The notes: a model not told the origin generated them from the sequence alone. Positions 1 through 9,897 are shown, counted from the stretch's first letter. The stretch: 64,000 nt of DNA from Halomonas sp. 1513 (GCA_001971685.1 CP019326.1:1426001-1490000); one strand, 5' to 3'. Numbers and translations: made by a program.

Positions 1-782
1 TCGTCGAGCCGACCTTCGGCGAGTATGCCCGGGCGTGCCGCCACTACGGTGTCGGCATCCATCGCCTGGCCTTGACGGCGCAGGACTTCTCCCTCGATCA
101 GGTCGCCGCCGAGGCGGCCATGGCCGAGGCCGACGTGATGTGGCTGTGCCGGCCCAACAATCCGAGCGGCACCCTGGTGCCGCGCACCCAGATCGAGGCG
201 CTGCTGCGCGCCGGATTGACCCACGGCTGCCGGCTGGTCGTCGACGAAGCCTTCGTCGATTTTACGGCACAGGACGAGTGCCTGACGCCGCTGCTGGCCG
301 AGTATCCCAACCTGCTGCTGCTGCGCTCGTTGACCAAGTACTACGCCCTGCCCGGGCTACGCCTGGGCTATCTGCTCGGCAGTGCCGACAGCGTGGCGCG
401 CGCCGCCGAGTGTCAGCTGCCGTGGAGCGTCAATGCCCTGGCCGCCGACCTGGTGGCACCGCTACTGGACGACCATGACTACCAGCGCCAGACGCGGGCC
501 TGGCTCGACGCCGAACGTCCCTATTTGCAAAGCGGCGTGGCGCGACTCGGCTTCGTGGCGCCGCTGACTGAGGCCAATTTCCTGCTGCTGCGCGATCCCC
601 GCGCCGCGGCCGGCTCCGGCAGCGCCGACCCGCTGTTTGCCCACCTGCTCGCTCACGGCCTGCTGGCCCGGCACACGCATAACTTTGCCGGCCTCGACGG
701 CGGCTGGCTGCGGGTGGCGCTGGGTGAGCGCGACGCCAATTGCCAACTGCTGGAGGCGCTCGCCGCCTGGAGGCAAGCATGA
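1..782 (+). CDS. cobC: Threonine-phosphate decarboxylase / cobalamin aminotransferase-like protein, 5'-truncated
   Basis: PLP-dependent class I/II aminotransferase-fold enzyme that makes (R)-1-amino-2-propanol phosphate, the linker between the corrin ring and the nucleotide loop. The window begins inside the gene; the frame is open from base 3. Visible motifs are CRPNNPSG (PLP phosphate and substrate region), VDEAFVDF, and SLTKYYALPGLRLGY, whose Lys would carry PLP. The C-terminus is complete. The stop overlaps the cobU start (ATGA), so translation is probably coupled. Naming is confusing: this is CobC in Pseudomonas denitrificans and CobD in Salmonella. The family call is strong; the missing N-terminus could include a fusion, which cannot be judged here. 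Confidence 0.88.
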   Translation, partial: VEPTFGEYARACRHYGVGIHRLALTAQDFSLDQVAAEAAMAEADVMWLCRPNNPSGTLVPRTQIEALLRAGLTHGCRLVVDEAFVDFTAQDECLTPLLAEYPNLLLLRSLTKYYALPGLRLGYLLGSADSVARAAECQLPWSVNALAADLVAPLLDDHDYQRQTRAWLDAERPYLQSGVARLGFVAPLTEANFLLLRDPRAAAGSGSADPLFAHLLAHGLLARHTHNFAGLDGGWLRVALGERDANCQLLEALAAWRQA

Positions 783-1315
783 TTGCCTTCGTCAGCGGCG
801 GCGCCCGTTCAGGCAAGAGCGCCTACGGCGAAGCGCTGGTGCGCCGCTGGCAGCAGCAGCGCGGCGGGGCGCGCTACTACCTGGCCACCGCCAGCGCGGA
901 CGATGGCGAGATGGCGGCGCGCATCGCCCGGCATCGCGCCGAGCGCGGCAGCGGCTGGATCACGCAAGAGGCGCCGCTGGCGCTGGACACCGCCCTGGCC
1001 GAGGTCGAGGCCGGCAGCGTGGTGCTGCTCGACTGCCTGACGCTGTGGGCCAGCCGGGTGCTGTTCGACAGCTCCCTTGACCAAGCCGCAGCCACGGCGC
1101 TGCTGGAGGGCACCCTGGCACGAGCCCGGGCGCGGGACATCGACCTGGTCGTGGTCTCCAACGACCTCAATGAGGGCATGCCGCCGGACGATGAGCTCAG
1201 CTGGCGCTATCTGGCGCTGCTGCAGGCCGCGCACTGCCAGCTGGCGGCAGAGGCCGACGTGGTGATCCAGCTGATCGCCGGCCTGCCTCAGGCGTGGAAG
1301 GGGAGCCTGCCATGA
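779..1315 (+). CDS. cobU: Adenosylcobinamide kinase / adenosylcobinamide-phosphate guanylyltransferase
   Basis: Bifunctional enzyme (CobU/CobP, 178 aa) that phosphorylates adenosylcobinamide and transfers GMP to give adenosylcobinamide-GDP. The N-terminus carries the P-loop GGARSGKS at about residues 6-13. A segment with RHRAERG and TQEAP corresponds to the nucleotide-binding part of the family, and the C-terminus ends with the usual pattern VIQLIAGLPQAWKG. The start at 779 gives a protein beginning directly before the P-loop, as in the family, and overlaps the previous stop by ATGA. It also overlaps cobS downstream by ATGA, so aminotransferase, cobU and cobS form one translationally coupled unit. 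Confidence 0.95.
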   Translation: MIAFVSGGARSGKSAYGEALVRRWQQQRGGARYYLATASADDGEMAARIARHRAERGSGWITQEAPLALDTALAEVEAGSVVLLDCLTLWASRVLFDSSLDQAAATALLEGTLARARARDIDLVVVSNDLNEGMPPDDELSWRYLALLQAAHCQLAAEADVVIQLIAGLPQAWKGSLP

Positions 1316-2067
1316 CGTCAGCGTTCTACGGGCTGCTGCTGGCACTGCAGTTCCTGACCCGGGTGCCGATCCCGGTCGCCTGCCCCTGGACGCCCGCCAC
1401 CAGCCGCTGGGCGGTGCGCTGCTACCCGCTGGTGGGCATGCTGCTGGGCGCCTTGATGGCGGCGGCGGGGCAGCTCTTCGCGGGGCTGCCGACGCCGCTG
1501 CTGGCGCTGCTGCTGCTCAGCCTGTGGGTGGCGCTGTCCGGGGGGCTGCACCTGGACGGGCTGATGGACGTGGCCGATGCCCTGGGTAGCAATACGCCGC
1601 TGGAGAAGCGCTGGGCGATCATGAAGGACCCCCATGTCGGCAGCTTCGCGATCATTGCGCTGCTGTTCCAGCTGGCGTGGAAGGGCGCGCTGCTGTGGGC
1701 CTGGCTGGAGGCCGGCATCAGCCTGCTATGGCTGGTGGCGGTGCTGGGGCTGGGACGGCTGGCGGCGGTGGCGCTGCTGGTGCAGGTGCCGGCGGCCCGA
1801 AAAGAGGGGCTGGCGTGGTCCTGGCAGCAGCATCTTGGCCATCGCGACCTGCTGCTGTCGATGCTGCCGCTGGCGCTGCTGTGGTCGCTGACGCCGGGCT
1901 GGCTGCTGTCGCTGGGGGCGCTGCTGGTCTTTCTACTGTCATACGGCGCGCTGATCATACGCGCTTTCAAGGGCATCAACGGCGATATCGTCGGTGCCGC
2001 CATCGAGGGAGGAGAACTATGGCTGCTGCTGGTCGTTTGGCTATCACTGTCGTCCGTCACGGGCTGA
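1312..2067 (+). CDS. cobS: Adenosylcobinamide-GDP ribazoletransferase (cobalamin synthase)
   Basis: Integral membrane enzyme of 251 aa (CobS/CobV) that joins adenosylcobinamide-GDP to alpha-ribazole (phosphate). The sequence has the family landmarks FLTRVPIP near the N-terminus, RCYPLVG, GGLHLDGLMDVADALG with the acidic residues expected at the metal-binding active site, and MKDPHVGSFAI. Several long hydrophobic stretches are consistent with a multi-span inner-membrane protein. It starts at 1312 inside the ATGA overlap with cobU. Its 3' end overlaps cobC, whose start lies at 2019. Confidence 0.95.
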   Translation: MTSAFYGLLLALQFLTRVPIPVACPWTPATSRWAVRCYPLVGMLLGALMAAAGQLFAGLPTPLLALLLLSLWVALSGGLHLDGLMDVADALGSNTPLEKRWAIMKDPHVGSFAIIALLFQLAWKGALLWAWLEAGISLLWLVAVLGLGRLAAVALLVQVPAARKEGLAWSWQQHLGHRDLLLSMLPLALLWSLTPGWLLSLGALLVFLLSYGALIIRAFKGINGDIVGAAIEGGELWLLLVVWLSLSSVTG

Positions 2068-2669
2068 CGGCCTGGAACATCGAGCGTCGCTACCAGGGCC
2101 AGCGCGACATTCCGCTGCTGCTGCCGGATGCCGTGCCGGGCCTCGACCGCCTGCGCGATGACCTGCGCCGCTATCAGGCCGAGCAGCCGTTCGATGCGAT
2201 CTACTCCAGCGACCTGGTTCGCTGCCGCCAGACCCTGGCCCATGTGCTGGAGGGGCGCGAGGGCGATACTGCGCTCCACGTCGAGCCGCGGCTGCGCGAG
2301 ATGGACTTCGGCGCCTACGAGGGCAAGTGCTACGAGGAGCTCAAGGACCTGCCGGCCTATCGTGCCTGGATCGACAGCCAGGGCGAGCAGGCGCCGCCCG
2401 AGGGGGAGTCGGCTGCCGCGCTGCGGGCGCGGCTCGATGCCTGGTTCGATGACCTGCTCGAGGCCGCCGAGGCGCACGCCTGGCAGCGTCTGCTGGTGGT
2501 GACTCACGGCGGGGTGATCCGCGAGCTGCGGCGCCGCTTCGAGGCCATCGACTTCTGGGATGGCAGCGTCGCCCAGGCCGAAGGGCGGCGCTTCATGTTC
2601 GACAAGTCGGGAGGGACGTGGCAATGCAGCTGGTCATCGGCGGTGCCTGTGCCGGCAAGCGCGAGCTAG
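2019..2669 (+). CDS. cobC: Alpha-ribazole phosphatase, histidine phosphatase family
   Basis: Cytoplasmic phosphatase of the phosphoglycerate-mutase-like superfamily (216 aa) that removes the phosphate from alpha-ribazole-5'-phosphate in the nucleotide-loop branch. The catalytic His is in VVRHGLTAWN close to the N-terminus, followed by the SSDLVRCRQT motif and a second catalytic His in VVTHGGVIREL. The start at 2019 is preceded by GAGGGAGGA and overlaps the end of cobS by 49 bases; the frame is open far upstream but that part is a cobS shadow. The context supports the cobalamin role over a generic phosphoglycerate mutase. Confidence 0.88.
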   Translation: MAAAGRLAITVVRHGLTAWNIERRYQGQRDIPLLLPDAVPGLDRLRDDLRRYQAEQPFDAIYSSDLVRCRQTLAHVLEGREGDTALHVEPRLREMDFGAYEGKCYEELKDLPAYRAWIDSQGEQAPPEGESAAALRARLDAWFDDLLEAAEAHAWQRLLVVTHGGVIRELRRRFEAIDFWDGSVAQAEGRRFMFDKSGGTWQCSWSSAVPVPASAS

Positions 2670-3040
2670 TCCGAGGCTGGTACCCGCAGGCGCGCTGGCA
2701 TCTGCTGGGTGCCGCGGACGCCATGCTGCCGCTTAAGGGAGAGCAATTGGTAGTGAGCGGCTGGGCGGCCTGGATCGAGGCGGCGCTCGAGCGTGGGGCG
2801 GAAGGCGATGACGCCCTGCGTCTGGCGCTGGCCGAGCGCCTCGACGCCCTGCTGGCCGCCGAAGCCGAGCGGGCCGCCCAGGTGGTACTGATCGTCGAGG
2901 AGATGGGCCGCGGCATCGTCCCGATGGGCGCCGAGCGGCGCCGCCTGCGCGATCTCAACGGTTGGCTGGCCCAGGACGCCGCGGTGCGCTGCGAACGGAT
3001 CTGGTATGTGCGCCACGGGCTCTATCGAAGGTTGAGGTAG
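2624..3040 (+). CDS. Short CobU-like P-loop protein
   Basis: 138-aa protein that looks like a shortened second member of the CobU family. The N-terminus has a P-loop variant GGACAGKR, with Arg where CobU usually has Ser. The C-terminal segment EEMGRGIVPM followed by RRLRDLNGWL resembles the end of true CobU proteins. The middle of the domain, including the stretch that binds the guanylyl group, is shortened. The ATG at 2624 lies about 8 bases after GGAGGG and is preferred to the GTG at 2618. It overlaps the 3' end of cobC and closes the operon. Whether it is an active kinase is unknown. Confidence 0.7.
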   Translation: MQLVIGGACAGKRELVRGWYPQARWHLLGAADAMLPLKGEQLVVSGWAAWIEAALERGAEGDDALRLALAERLDALLAAEAERAAQVVLIVEEMGRGIVPMGAERRRLRDLNGWLAQDAAVRCERIWYVRHGLYRRLR

Positions 3041-3059
3041 CCCAAGGCAACGACACTAC

Positions 3060-3182
3060 CCCCTCAGCGAGGACGCCGGGGGCAGGGCGAAGAGGAGGTT
3101 TGCGCCATGGATGGCGCAAGGTAGCGCCCAGGGATGGGTTCACAGCGCCTCCTCGTAGGCCTGCCGACGGATCAGTTCCGAG
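3060..3182 (+). repeat. Dispersed intergenic repeat, copy 1
   Basis: Non-coding GC-rich sequence after the CobU-like gene. It contains GCGCCATGGATGGCGC (a palindrome) followed by GTAGCGCCCAGGGATGGG and then a segment ending near CCGACGGATC. The same modules recur at 21000-21150 in direct orientation and at 11071-11112 in inverted orientation. It is probably a repeat family of the host genome. The outer limits are estimated. Confidence 0.6.
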
Positions 3183-3261
3183 CGGTGTGGCTATCTGCAT
3201 TATTGAGGCGGATTCCCACGAATTGACCTTTACCAAGCGCATTGCTAGCTTACCGCCACTC

Positions 3262-3470
3262 TCAGGTGCTGGCGGTGAGCTCACGGCCAGTTAAACGGGA
3301 AGTCGGTGCGCGAGTCCTATCCATCGTTTTCGCCACTCCGACGCTGCCCCCGCAACGGTGATCGAGTCAACGTCCGTCGATATGCCACTTTGCCCGCTTG
3401 GGCATGGGAAGGCGACGGTCGAGGAGGTGCCAGAAGCCTTCGCTCGTCAGCCCGGAGACCGGCCCGAGAG
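3262..3470 (+). promoter_or_regulatory. Cobalamin riboswitch upstream of btuB
   Basis: All conserved blocks of the B12 aptamer are present in order on the plus strand: AAACGGGAAGTCGGTG (3293-3308 area), GCTGCCCCCGCAACGGT (the conserved core), GCCACTT (3384), GGGAAGGC (3406-3413) and AGCCCGGAGACCGGCC (3449-3464). It lies about 65 bases upstream of the btuB ATG. Downstream, CGCCGTGC (3496-3503) can pair with GCACGGCG (3510-3517), just before the AAGGGA ribosome-binding site. This suggests translational control, with adenosylcobalamin repressing expression. The mechanism is inferred. Confidence 0.93.
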
Positions 3471-3532
3471 CCTCGTGCAAGCCCAAAGAACATCACGCCG
3501 TGCGGGTGAGCACGGCGAGCAAGGGACTCTCC

Positions 3533-5356
3533 ATGAACGCTTTACTCTCTTCCCGTGGCCTGGGGGCTTTCGCCTTGGCCGCGTTACCGCTGGCCGTCCA
3601 GGCCCAGGGTTCGCCAGCATCACAGGCTGATGATGCCAGCGGCCCGCAGCAGCTCAACCCGATGGTGGTCACCGCCGCGCTGGCGCCGCGTACCGCGGAC
3701 GAGAGCCTGGCCTCGGTGACGGTGCTCGACGAGGCCACGCTACGCCGCCAGGATCCCACCAGCGTGACCGATCTGCTGCGCGGCCAGCCCGGCGTCGACG
3801 TCACCTCCAACGGCAGTTTCGGCAAGAACAGCAGCGTCTATCTGCGCGGCACCGGTAACGACCAGAACGTGCTGCTGATCGACGGTATTCGCTTGCGCTC
3901 GGCCACTAGCGGCGGTGCCGCCTGGCACTACCTCGAACCGCGCATGTTCGATCGCGCCGAGATCGTGCGCGGCCCGCGCGGCAGCCTCTATGGTGCCGAC
4001 GCCGTGGGCGGGGTAATACAGCTGTTCACGCCAGAGGCCGAGGAGGGCGGCCCGCATCCGCGCATTTCGGCGGGTGGCGGCTCCTTCAACACCCAGCGCT
4101 ACAGTGCCGGCTTCTCCGGCAGTGATGGCGGCACCCGCTACAGCTTTGCCGGCAGCCATTTCAGTACCGACGGCACGCCGGTGCGCCGCGGTGGAGAGGA
4201 CAAGGGCTACGACAACACCTCGGCGCTGGCGCGAATGGCACATACCTTCGAGAGTGGCGCCGAGGTTGGCTTCCTGACGCTGCGCGCCCGCGGCAGCAAC
4301 GAGTTCGACGGTGGCGAGACAGACTTCGTCCAGCAGGTGGCCGGGGTCTATGGCGAGCTGCCGATCAGCGAGCAGTGGACCAGCCGCCTGACGCTGAGCG
4401 AGGCGCGGGATGAGGGCGATACCCTCGATAGCCGTGGTGCCTCCACCTTCGATACCCAGGCCCGCACGCTGCGCTGGGAAAACACCCTGGACGTTGGACG
4501 CCATGAGCTGGTGGCTGGCGCCGAGTATGTCGAGGACCGTGTAGATAGCTCTACCGACTACGCCGAGACACGCCGCGACAATATCGCGATGTTCACCCAG
4601 GGCCTGCTCGACTTCTCGCCGCTGGCGCTCCAGGCCAGCCTGCGCTTCGACGATAACCAGGCCTACGGCGAGGAAGTCACCGGCAGCCTGGCGCTGGGAT
4701 ACGATCTCGATCGCCAGCACACCCTGCGCGCCAGTGTCGGCACGGCCTTCAAGGCACCGACCTTCAACGATCTCTACTTCCCGGGCTTTGGCAATCCTGA
4801 CCTGGAAGCGGAGACCTCCGAAACGCTGGAACTTGGGGTGCGTGGCCAGTATGCGGATTGGTTCTGGGATGCGGCGCTCTATCAGACCGACATCGACAAT
4901 CTCATCTCCGCCCAGCGCGGTGGCTTGACGACTAATATTCCCACCACCCGTATCCGCGGCATCGAGCTGTCCGGCGGTGCCGAGATCGACGACTGGAGTC
5001 TGGCGGCAGCGCTGACCTACAGCGATCCGGAGAACCGTGCCACCGGCAAGCGTATCGCGCGTCGCGCCTCGCAGAGTCTGCGCCTCGACGCCGACCGCGA
5101 ACTCGGCGAGTGGTCGCTGGGCGGTTCCTGGGTCGTGCAGAATCACCGCTACAATGATGCCGACAATGAAGAACGGATCGGCGGCTACGGGTTGGTCAAT
5201 CTGCGTGCGGGCTGGCAGTTTGCGCCGCTCTGGTCGGCACGGCTGAGCGTGGAGAATGCGCTTGATAAGGACTACGTCACCACTCGCTTCTTCGATGGCG
5301 ATGACTACCTCAGCGCCGGCCGTGCAGCCTACGTCAGCGTCCACTTTGGCCACTGA
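3533..5356 (+). CDS. btuB: TonB-dependent vitamin B12 receptor
   Basis: Outer-membrane TonB-dependent transporter (607 aa) for corrinoids. The ATG at 3533 gives a signal peptide ending around AVQAQG; the frame is open upstream only through the riboswitch. A TonB box (PMVVTA, about residues 43-48) is followed by the plug domain (LLRGQPGVDVTSNGS, VRGPRGSLYGADAVGGVI) and a beta-barrel of alternating strands to the C-terminus. The BtuB call rests on the cobalamin riboswitch directly upstream and btuFCD directly downstream. Sequence alone would also allow another TonB receptor. Confidence 0.92.
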   Translation: MNALLSSRGLGAFALAALPLAVQAQGSPASQADDASGPQQLNPMVVTAALAPRTADESLASVTVLDEATLRRQDPTSVTDLLRGQPGVDVTSNGSFGKNSSVYLRGTGNDQNVLLIDGIRLRSATSGGAAWHYLEPRMFDRAEIVRGPRGSLYGADAVGGVIQLFTPEAEEGGPHPRISAGGGSFNTQRYSAGFSGSDGGTRYSFAGSHFSTDGTPVRRGGEDKGYDNTSALARMAHTFESGAEVGFLTLRARGSNEFDGGETDFVQQVAGVYGELPISEQWTSRLTLSEARDEGDTLDSRGASTFDTQARTLRWENTLDVGRHELVAGAEYVEDRVDSSTDYAETRRDNIAMFTQGLLDFSPLALQASLRFDDNQAYGEEVTGSLALGYDLDRQHTLRASVGTAFKAPTFNDLYFPGFGNPDLEAETSETLELGVRGQYADWFWDAALYQTDIDNLISAQRGGLTTNIPTTRIRGIELSGGAEIDDWSLAAALTYSDPENRATGKRIARRASQSLRLDADRELGEWSLGGSWVVQNHRYNDADNEERIGGYGLVNLRAGWQFAPLWSARLSVENALDKDYVTTRFFDGDDYLSAGRAAYVSVHFGH

Positions 5357-6266
5357 CCGGACGCGCCGCGGCAGCGCCTGGCGCTGGCTGCTGGTCGCGC
5401 TGGGGCTGGCCGTCCTTCCGGGGCCCACGGCGATGGCGGATGGCGGGGAGCGCTGCGTGGTCGACGACCGCGACCGCGAGGTGTGCCTGGCGGCGCCGGC
5501 ACGCCGTATCGCCACGCTCTCACCCGGCGCTACAGAGCTGACCTGGGCCGCCGGCGGCGGTGACCGGGTAGTGGCAGTGGTCTCCTACAGCGACTACCCG
5601 CCGGCGGCGCGGGAGGTCGCCTCGGTGGGCAGCCATACCCGGGTCGATCTCGAGGCCCTGGTGTCGCTGCAGCCAGACCTGGTGATCGGCTGGATCACCG
5701 GCAACCCCGCCGAACAGCTCGAGACCATCGAGCAGCTCGGCGTGCCGGTGTTCTATATCGAGCCGCGCAGCATCAATAGCGTGGCGACGGCCATCGAGCG
5801 CCTGGCGCGGCTGGCGGGCAGCGAAGCGGAGGGTAATGCCGCCGCCGCGGAGTTTCGCGCCGGGATGGAGGCGCTGGCCGACGAGTACGCCGCTGCCGAG
5901 CCGGTGGCGACCTTCTATCAGGTCTGGGACGAGCCGCTGATGAGCGTCAACGATGAGCACCTGATCGGCGAGGTGGTACGGCTATGCGGCGGGGTCAATG
6001 TTTTCGGCGAGCTCTCGCGGCTGGTGCCGCGCATCGACGACGAAGCGGTGCTGGCCGCCGACCCGGAGGCGATCGTTGCCGGCGGCATGGGGGAGGAGAA
6101 CCGCCACTGGCTGACCCACTGGCAGCAGTATCCCGGCCTGACGGCGGTGGCGCGTGACAACCTGTTCTTCGTGCCGCCGTCGCTGATTCAGCGCCCCACG
6201 CCGCGCCTGCTGGAGGGCAGCCGTATCCTCTGCGAAAAGCTCGAGGTGGCGCGTGGCCGCCGCTGA
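5346..6266 (+). CDS. btuF: Periplasmic cobalamin-binding protein
   Basis: Substrate-binding protein of the helical-backbone (Fe3+/B12) type, which captures cobalamin in the periplasm and delivers it to BtuCD. Family landmarks include RRIATLSPGATEL, the QPDLVIGW segment, and a C-terminal segment ending at GSRILCEKL. The start is uncertain. A TTG at 5346 overlaps the btuB stop and gives 306 aa with a good signal peptide (RR, then a hydrophobic core ending in TAMA). An ATG at 5256 would extend the protein through the btuB 3' end. It overlaps btuC downstream. No lipobox is visible, so the mature protein is probably soluble. Confidence 0.9.
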   Translation: MATDRTRRGSAWRWLLVALGLAVLPGPTAMADGGERCVVDDRDREVCLAAPARRIATLSPGATELTWAAGGGDRVVAVVSYSDYPPAAREVASVGSHTRVDLEALVSLQPDLVIGWITGNPAEQLETIEQLGVPVFYIEPRSINSVATAIERLARLAGSEAEGNAAAAEFRAGMEALADEYAAAEPVATFYQVWDEPLMSVNDEHLIGEVVRLCGGVNVFGELSRLVPRIDDEAVLAADPEAIVAGGMGEENRHWLTHWQQYPGLTAVARDNLFFVPPSLIQRPTPRLLEGSRILCEKLEVARGRR

Positions 6267-7260
6267 GCTGGGCGCACGGCCGCTGCTGGCGGGCCGCGGC
6301 ATATGGCTGCCGCTGGCGGTGCTGGCGCTGGCTGGCTGCGCCGCGCTGGGGCTGTCGCTTGCCGTGGGCAGCGCCAGCGTATCGACGGAGGCGCTGTGGG
6401 CGGTGCTGCTCGGCGAGGGCGACGCCCTGTCGCGCACGCTGGTTCTCGAGCTGCGCCTGCCGCGTTCGCTCTCTGCCTTTGCGGTGGGCGGGCTGCTCGC
6501 CGTGGCCGGCGCCCTGATGCAGGTGCTGCTGCGCAACCCGCTGGCCGACCCCTACGTGCTGGGGCTCTCCGGCGGCGCCTCGGTGGGGGCGCTGGCGGCG
6601 ATGCTGGCGGGGCTTGGCGGGGCGGTGATCACCGGCTCGGCGTTTGCCGGGGCCTTTCTCTCCACGCTGCTGGTCTTCGGCCTGGCCCACGGCACCGGCA
6701 GTTGGACGCCGTCGCGGCTGCTGCTGACCGGGGTGGTGGTCGCCGCCGGCTGGGGCGCGGTGATCACCCTGATGCTGGCGCTGAGCCCGGCGGAGCGGCT
6801 GCCGGGCATGCTCTACTGGCTGATGGGCGATCTCTCTTACTCGCGCACGCCCTGGCCGCCGCTGGCGCTGCTGCTGGTCATCTGCCTGCTACTGATGCCG
6901 CTGGGCCGCAGCCTCAACGTGATGGCGCGGGGGCCGCTGCAGGCGGCGGCCTTGGGGGTCAATGTGCGCCCGCTGGAGTGGGGCATCTATCTGGCGGCCA
7001 GTGCCCTGACCGCCATGGCGGTGACCACCGCCGGCAGCATCGGCTTCGTCGGCCTGGTGGTGCCGCATATGCTCCGCCTGCTGCTGGGCAACGACCAGCG
7101 CCTGATCCTGCCGGCCTGCGCCCTGGCCGGCGGCACCTTGCTGGTGCTCGCCGACACCCTGGCGCGCACCATGATCGCCCCGGAGCAGCTGCCGGTGGGC
7201 GTGATCACCGCGCTGCTCGGCGTGCCGACCTTCCTCTACCTGCTCTACCGGAGCCGCTGA
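6253..7260 (+). CDS. btuC: Vitamin B12 ABC transporter permease
   Basis: FecCD-family inner-membrane permease, 335 aa, forming the transmembrane dimer of the BtuCD importer. Typical motifs are LRLPRSLSAFAVGGLLAVAGALMQ, RNPLADPYVLGLSGGASVGA and GSIGFVGLVVPH. There are about ten hydrophobic spans. The start is a GTG at 6253 that overlaps the btuF stop by 14 bases, and the gene ends in a TGATG overlap with btuD, so btuB-F-C-D is a single transcription unit. Confidence 0.93.
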   Translation: MAAAELGARPLLAGRGIWLPLAVLALAGCAALGLSLAVGSASVSTEALWAVLLGEGDALSRTLVLELRLPRSLSAFAVGGLLAVAGALMQVLLRNPLADPYVLGLSGGASVGALAAMLAGLGGAVITGSAFAGAFLSTLLVFGLAHGTGSWTPSRLLLTGVVVAAGWGAVITLMLALSPAERLPGMLYWLMGDLSYSRTPWPPLALLLVICLLLMPLGRSLNVMARGPLQAAALGVNVRPLEWGIYLAASALTAMAVTTAGSIGFVGLVVPHMLRLLLGNDQRLILPACALAGGTLLVLADTLARTMIAPEQLPVGVITALLGVPTFLYLLYRSR

Positions 7261-8027
7261 TGAACCGCCTGGCGCTGCGTGATCTGGTCATCGACGTGCC
7301 CGGCCGCGACGACGGTCGCGCGCTGTCGCTCGGCGTCGAGCCAGGCCAGGTGTGGGGCGTGCTGGGGCCCAACGGCGCCGGCAAGACGACCCTGCTGCAC
7401 ACCCTGGCCGGGCTGCGCGCGCCGCGTACCGGCCAGGTACTGCTCGATGGCCAACCACTCGCCACGCTGGGTCGACGCCAGGTGGCGCGGGCCCTGGGGC
7501 TGGTGTTTCAGGATCGCCAGGACGGCTTTCCCGCCACGGTGCGCGAAACCGCGCTGATCGGCCGCCACCCGTGGCTGTCGGCGTGGCAGATGGAGGGCGG
7601 CGAGGATCTGCGCCTGGCCGAGGCGGCGCTGGCGCGATTGGACGTCGACCACCTCGCCGAGCGCCTGGTGAGTACGCTCTCCGGCGGCGAGCGGCAGCGC
7701 CTGGCGATTGCCACGGTGCTGACCCAGGCGCCGCAGATCTGGCTCGCCGACGAACCCACCAACCATCTCGACCTCCACCACCAGACCGCGGTGATGGCGC
7801 TGCTCGCCGAGCAGGCCGCTGCCGGCCATGCCGTGATGATGTGCCTCCACGACCTCAACCTGGCGGCGCGCTGGTGCGACCACCTGCTGCTGCTCTATCC
7901 CGATGGTGAGGCGTGCTGGGGCCCGCGGGAGGCGATGCTGGAGACCAGCGCCCTGGAGCGACTCTACGGCCAGCGCCTGGCCACCGCCGAGGTAGACGGT
8001 GCGCCGGTTTTCGTCCCTGTGAGGTAG
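7260..8027 (+). CDS. btuD: Vitamin B12 ABC transporter ATP-binding protein
   Basis: Cytoplasmic ATPase subunit of 255 aa powering BtuC. Walker A is GPNGAGKTT, the signature is LSGGERQRL, Walker B is IWLADEPTNHLD, and the switch His is in CLHDLNLAARWC. The start codon overlaps the btuC stop (TGATG). The gene is the last of the btu operon and converges with the minus-strand ATPase gene whose end is only 26 bases away; I see no clear terminator between them. Confidence 0.92.
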   Translation: MNRLALRDLVIDVPGRDDGRALSLGVEPGQVWGVLGPNGAGKTTLLHTLAGLRAPRTGQVLLDGQPLATLGRRQVARALGLVFQDRQDGFPATVRETALIGRHPWLSAWQMEGGEDLRLAEAALARLDVDHLAERLVSTLSGGERQRLAIATVLTQAPQIWLADEPTNHLDLHHQTAVMALLAEQAAAGHAVMMCLHDLNLAARWCDHLLLLYPDGEACWGPREAMLETSALERLYGQRLATAEVDGAPVFVPVR

Positions 8028-8053
8028 CCCCGAGCGGGCGTGTCGGTGCAGCG

Positions 8054-8814
<761 letters not shown>

Positions 8815-8818
<4 letters not shown>

Positions 8819-9897
8819 TTGGTCCGCGACCCGCGCACCAGGATCACCGCGAAGGCCGGGGCGCCGATCAGCGCCGTGACCACCCCGATCGGCAGCACCT
8901 GCCCCGGTACGATGATGCGCGAGAGGATGTCCGCGGCGATCAGGAACACCGCGCCGGCCAGCGCCGAGGCGGGCACCAGCCGGGTGTGGCGGCTGCCGAC
9001 GATAAAGCGCATGGCGTGGGGAATCACCAGCCCCACGAAGCCAATGGCGCCGACCATCGAGACCATCATGGCGGTGACCAGGGCCATGCTGGCAATCAGG
9101 ATGCCGCGCACGCGGCGCACCGAGATGCCCAGCGAGGCGGCGCTGTCGGCACCGAACGTAAAGGCATCCAGCGCCCGCCGGTACCACAGGCAGACCAGCA
9201 GGCCGGCCACCGCGGCGGGCAGCCCCAGGCCAACATCCTCCCAGCGTACCCCGGAGAGGTTGCCCATCAGCCAGAACATGATGCCCCGCGCCTGCTCGGC
9301 GCTCGCCGACTTGGTGATGATAAAGGCGGTGAGGGCGTTGAACAGCTGCGAACCGGCGATGCCGGCGAGGATGATGGCGCCAGCGGCCTGGGTACTGCGC
9401 CCGCCGCCGGTGCCGCTGCCGGCGGCGTGAGCGAGCATCACCACCAGGCCGAACGCCAGCCCCGCCCCGGCAAAGGCGCCGAGGGAGAGCGACAGCGCGC
9501 CGGCGCCGAGCCCGGCGATGGTCACCGCCACGGCGCCGGTGGAGGCGCCGGCGGAGATCCCCATCAGGAAGGGGTCGGCCAGCGGGTTGCGCAGCAGCGC
9601 CTGCAGGACCACGCCGGCAAGCGCCAGGCCGGCCCCGCAGCAGGCGGCAAGAATTGCGCGACTCAGGCGGTAGTTCCAGATGATGCCGGCATCGATCCGG
9701 TCCACGGCATAGCCCGCGCCCCACAGCTGATTGGCCAGCACCTTGAGAATGGTGTCCAGCGCAATCGGCGTCTCGCCGATGGCGGTGCCGGCCATTATCG
9801 CCATGAACAGGACCAGCGGCGTCAGCCAGGTCCAGTGCCAGCGAATGCGTATCGCCGGGTGCAGTGCCAGGGTCGAAATCATTGCTCGAAGAATCAC
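8815..9897 (-). CDS. FecCD-type ABC transporter permease
   Basis: 360-aa multi-span membrane protein of the FecCD family. Recognisable stretches are NYRLSRAILAACCGAGLALAG, RNPLADPFLMGISAGASTGA and GAIGFVGLVIPHAMRF. I take the GTG at 9897 as start because it overlaps the preceding stop by GTGA; an ATG at 9882 is a possible alternative. It is coupled to the ATPase gene by an ATGA overlap. It is clearly distinct from btuC in the same locus, so the genome has two FecCD-type systems side by side here. Confidence 0.87.

Noticed and set aside
1422..2624. 400-codon minus-strand open frame across cobS and cobC
   Set aside because: Shadow of two well supported plus-strand genes; product is low-complexity and unrecognisable.
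3740..5515. 591-codon open frame on the minus strand
   Set aside because: It is the antisense shadow of btuB in GC-rich DNA, with no ribosome-binding site and no recognisable motif.
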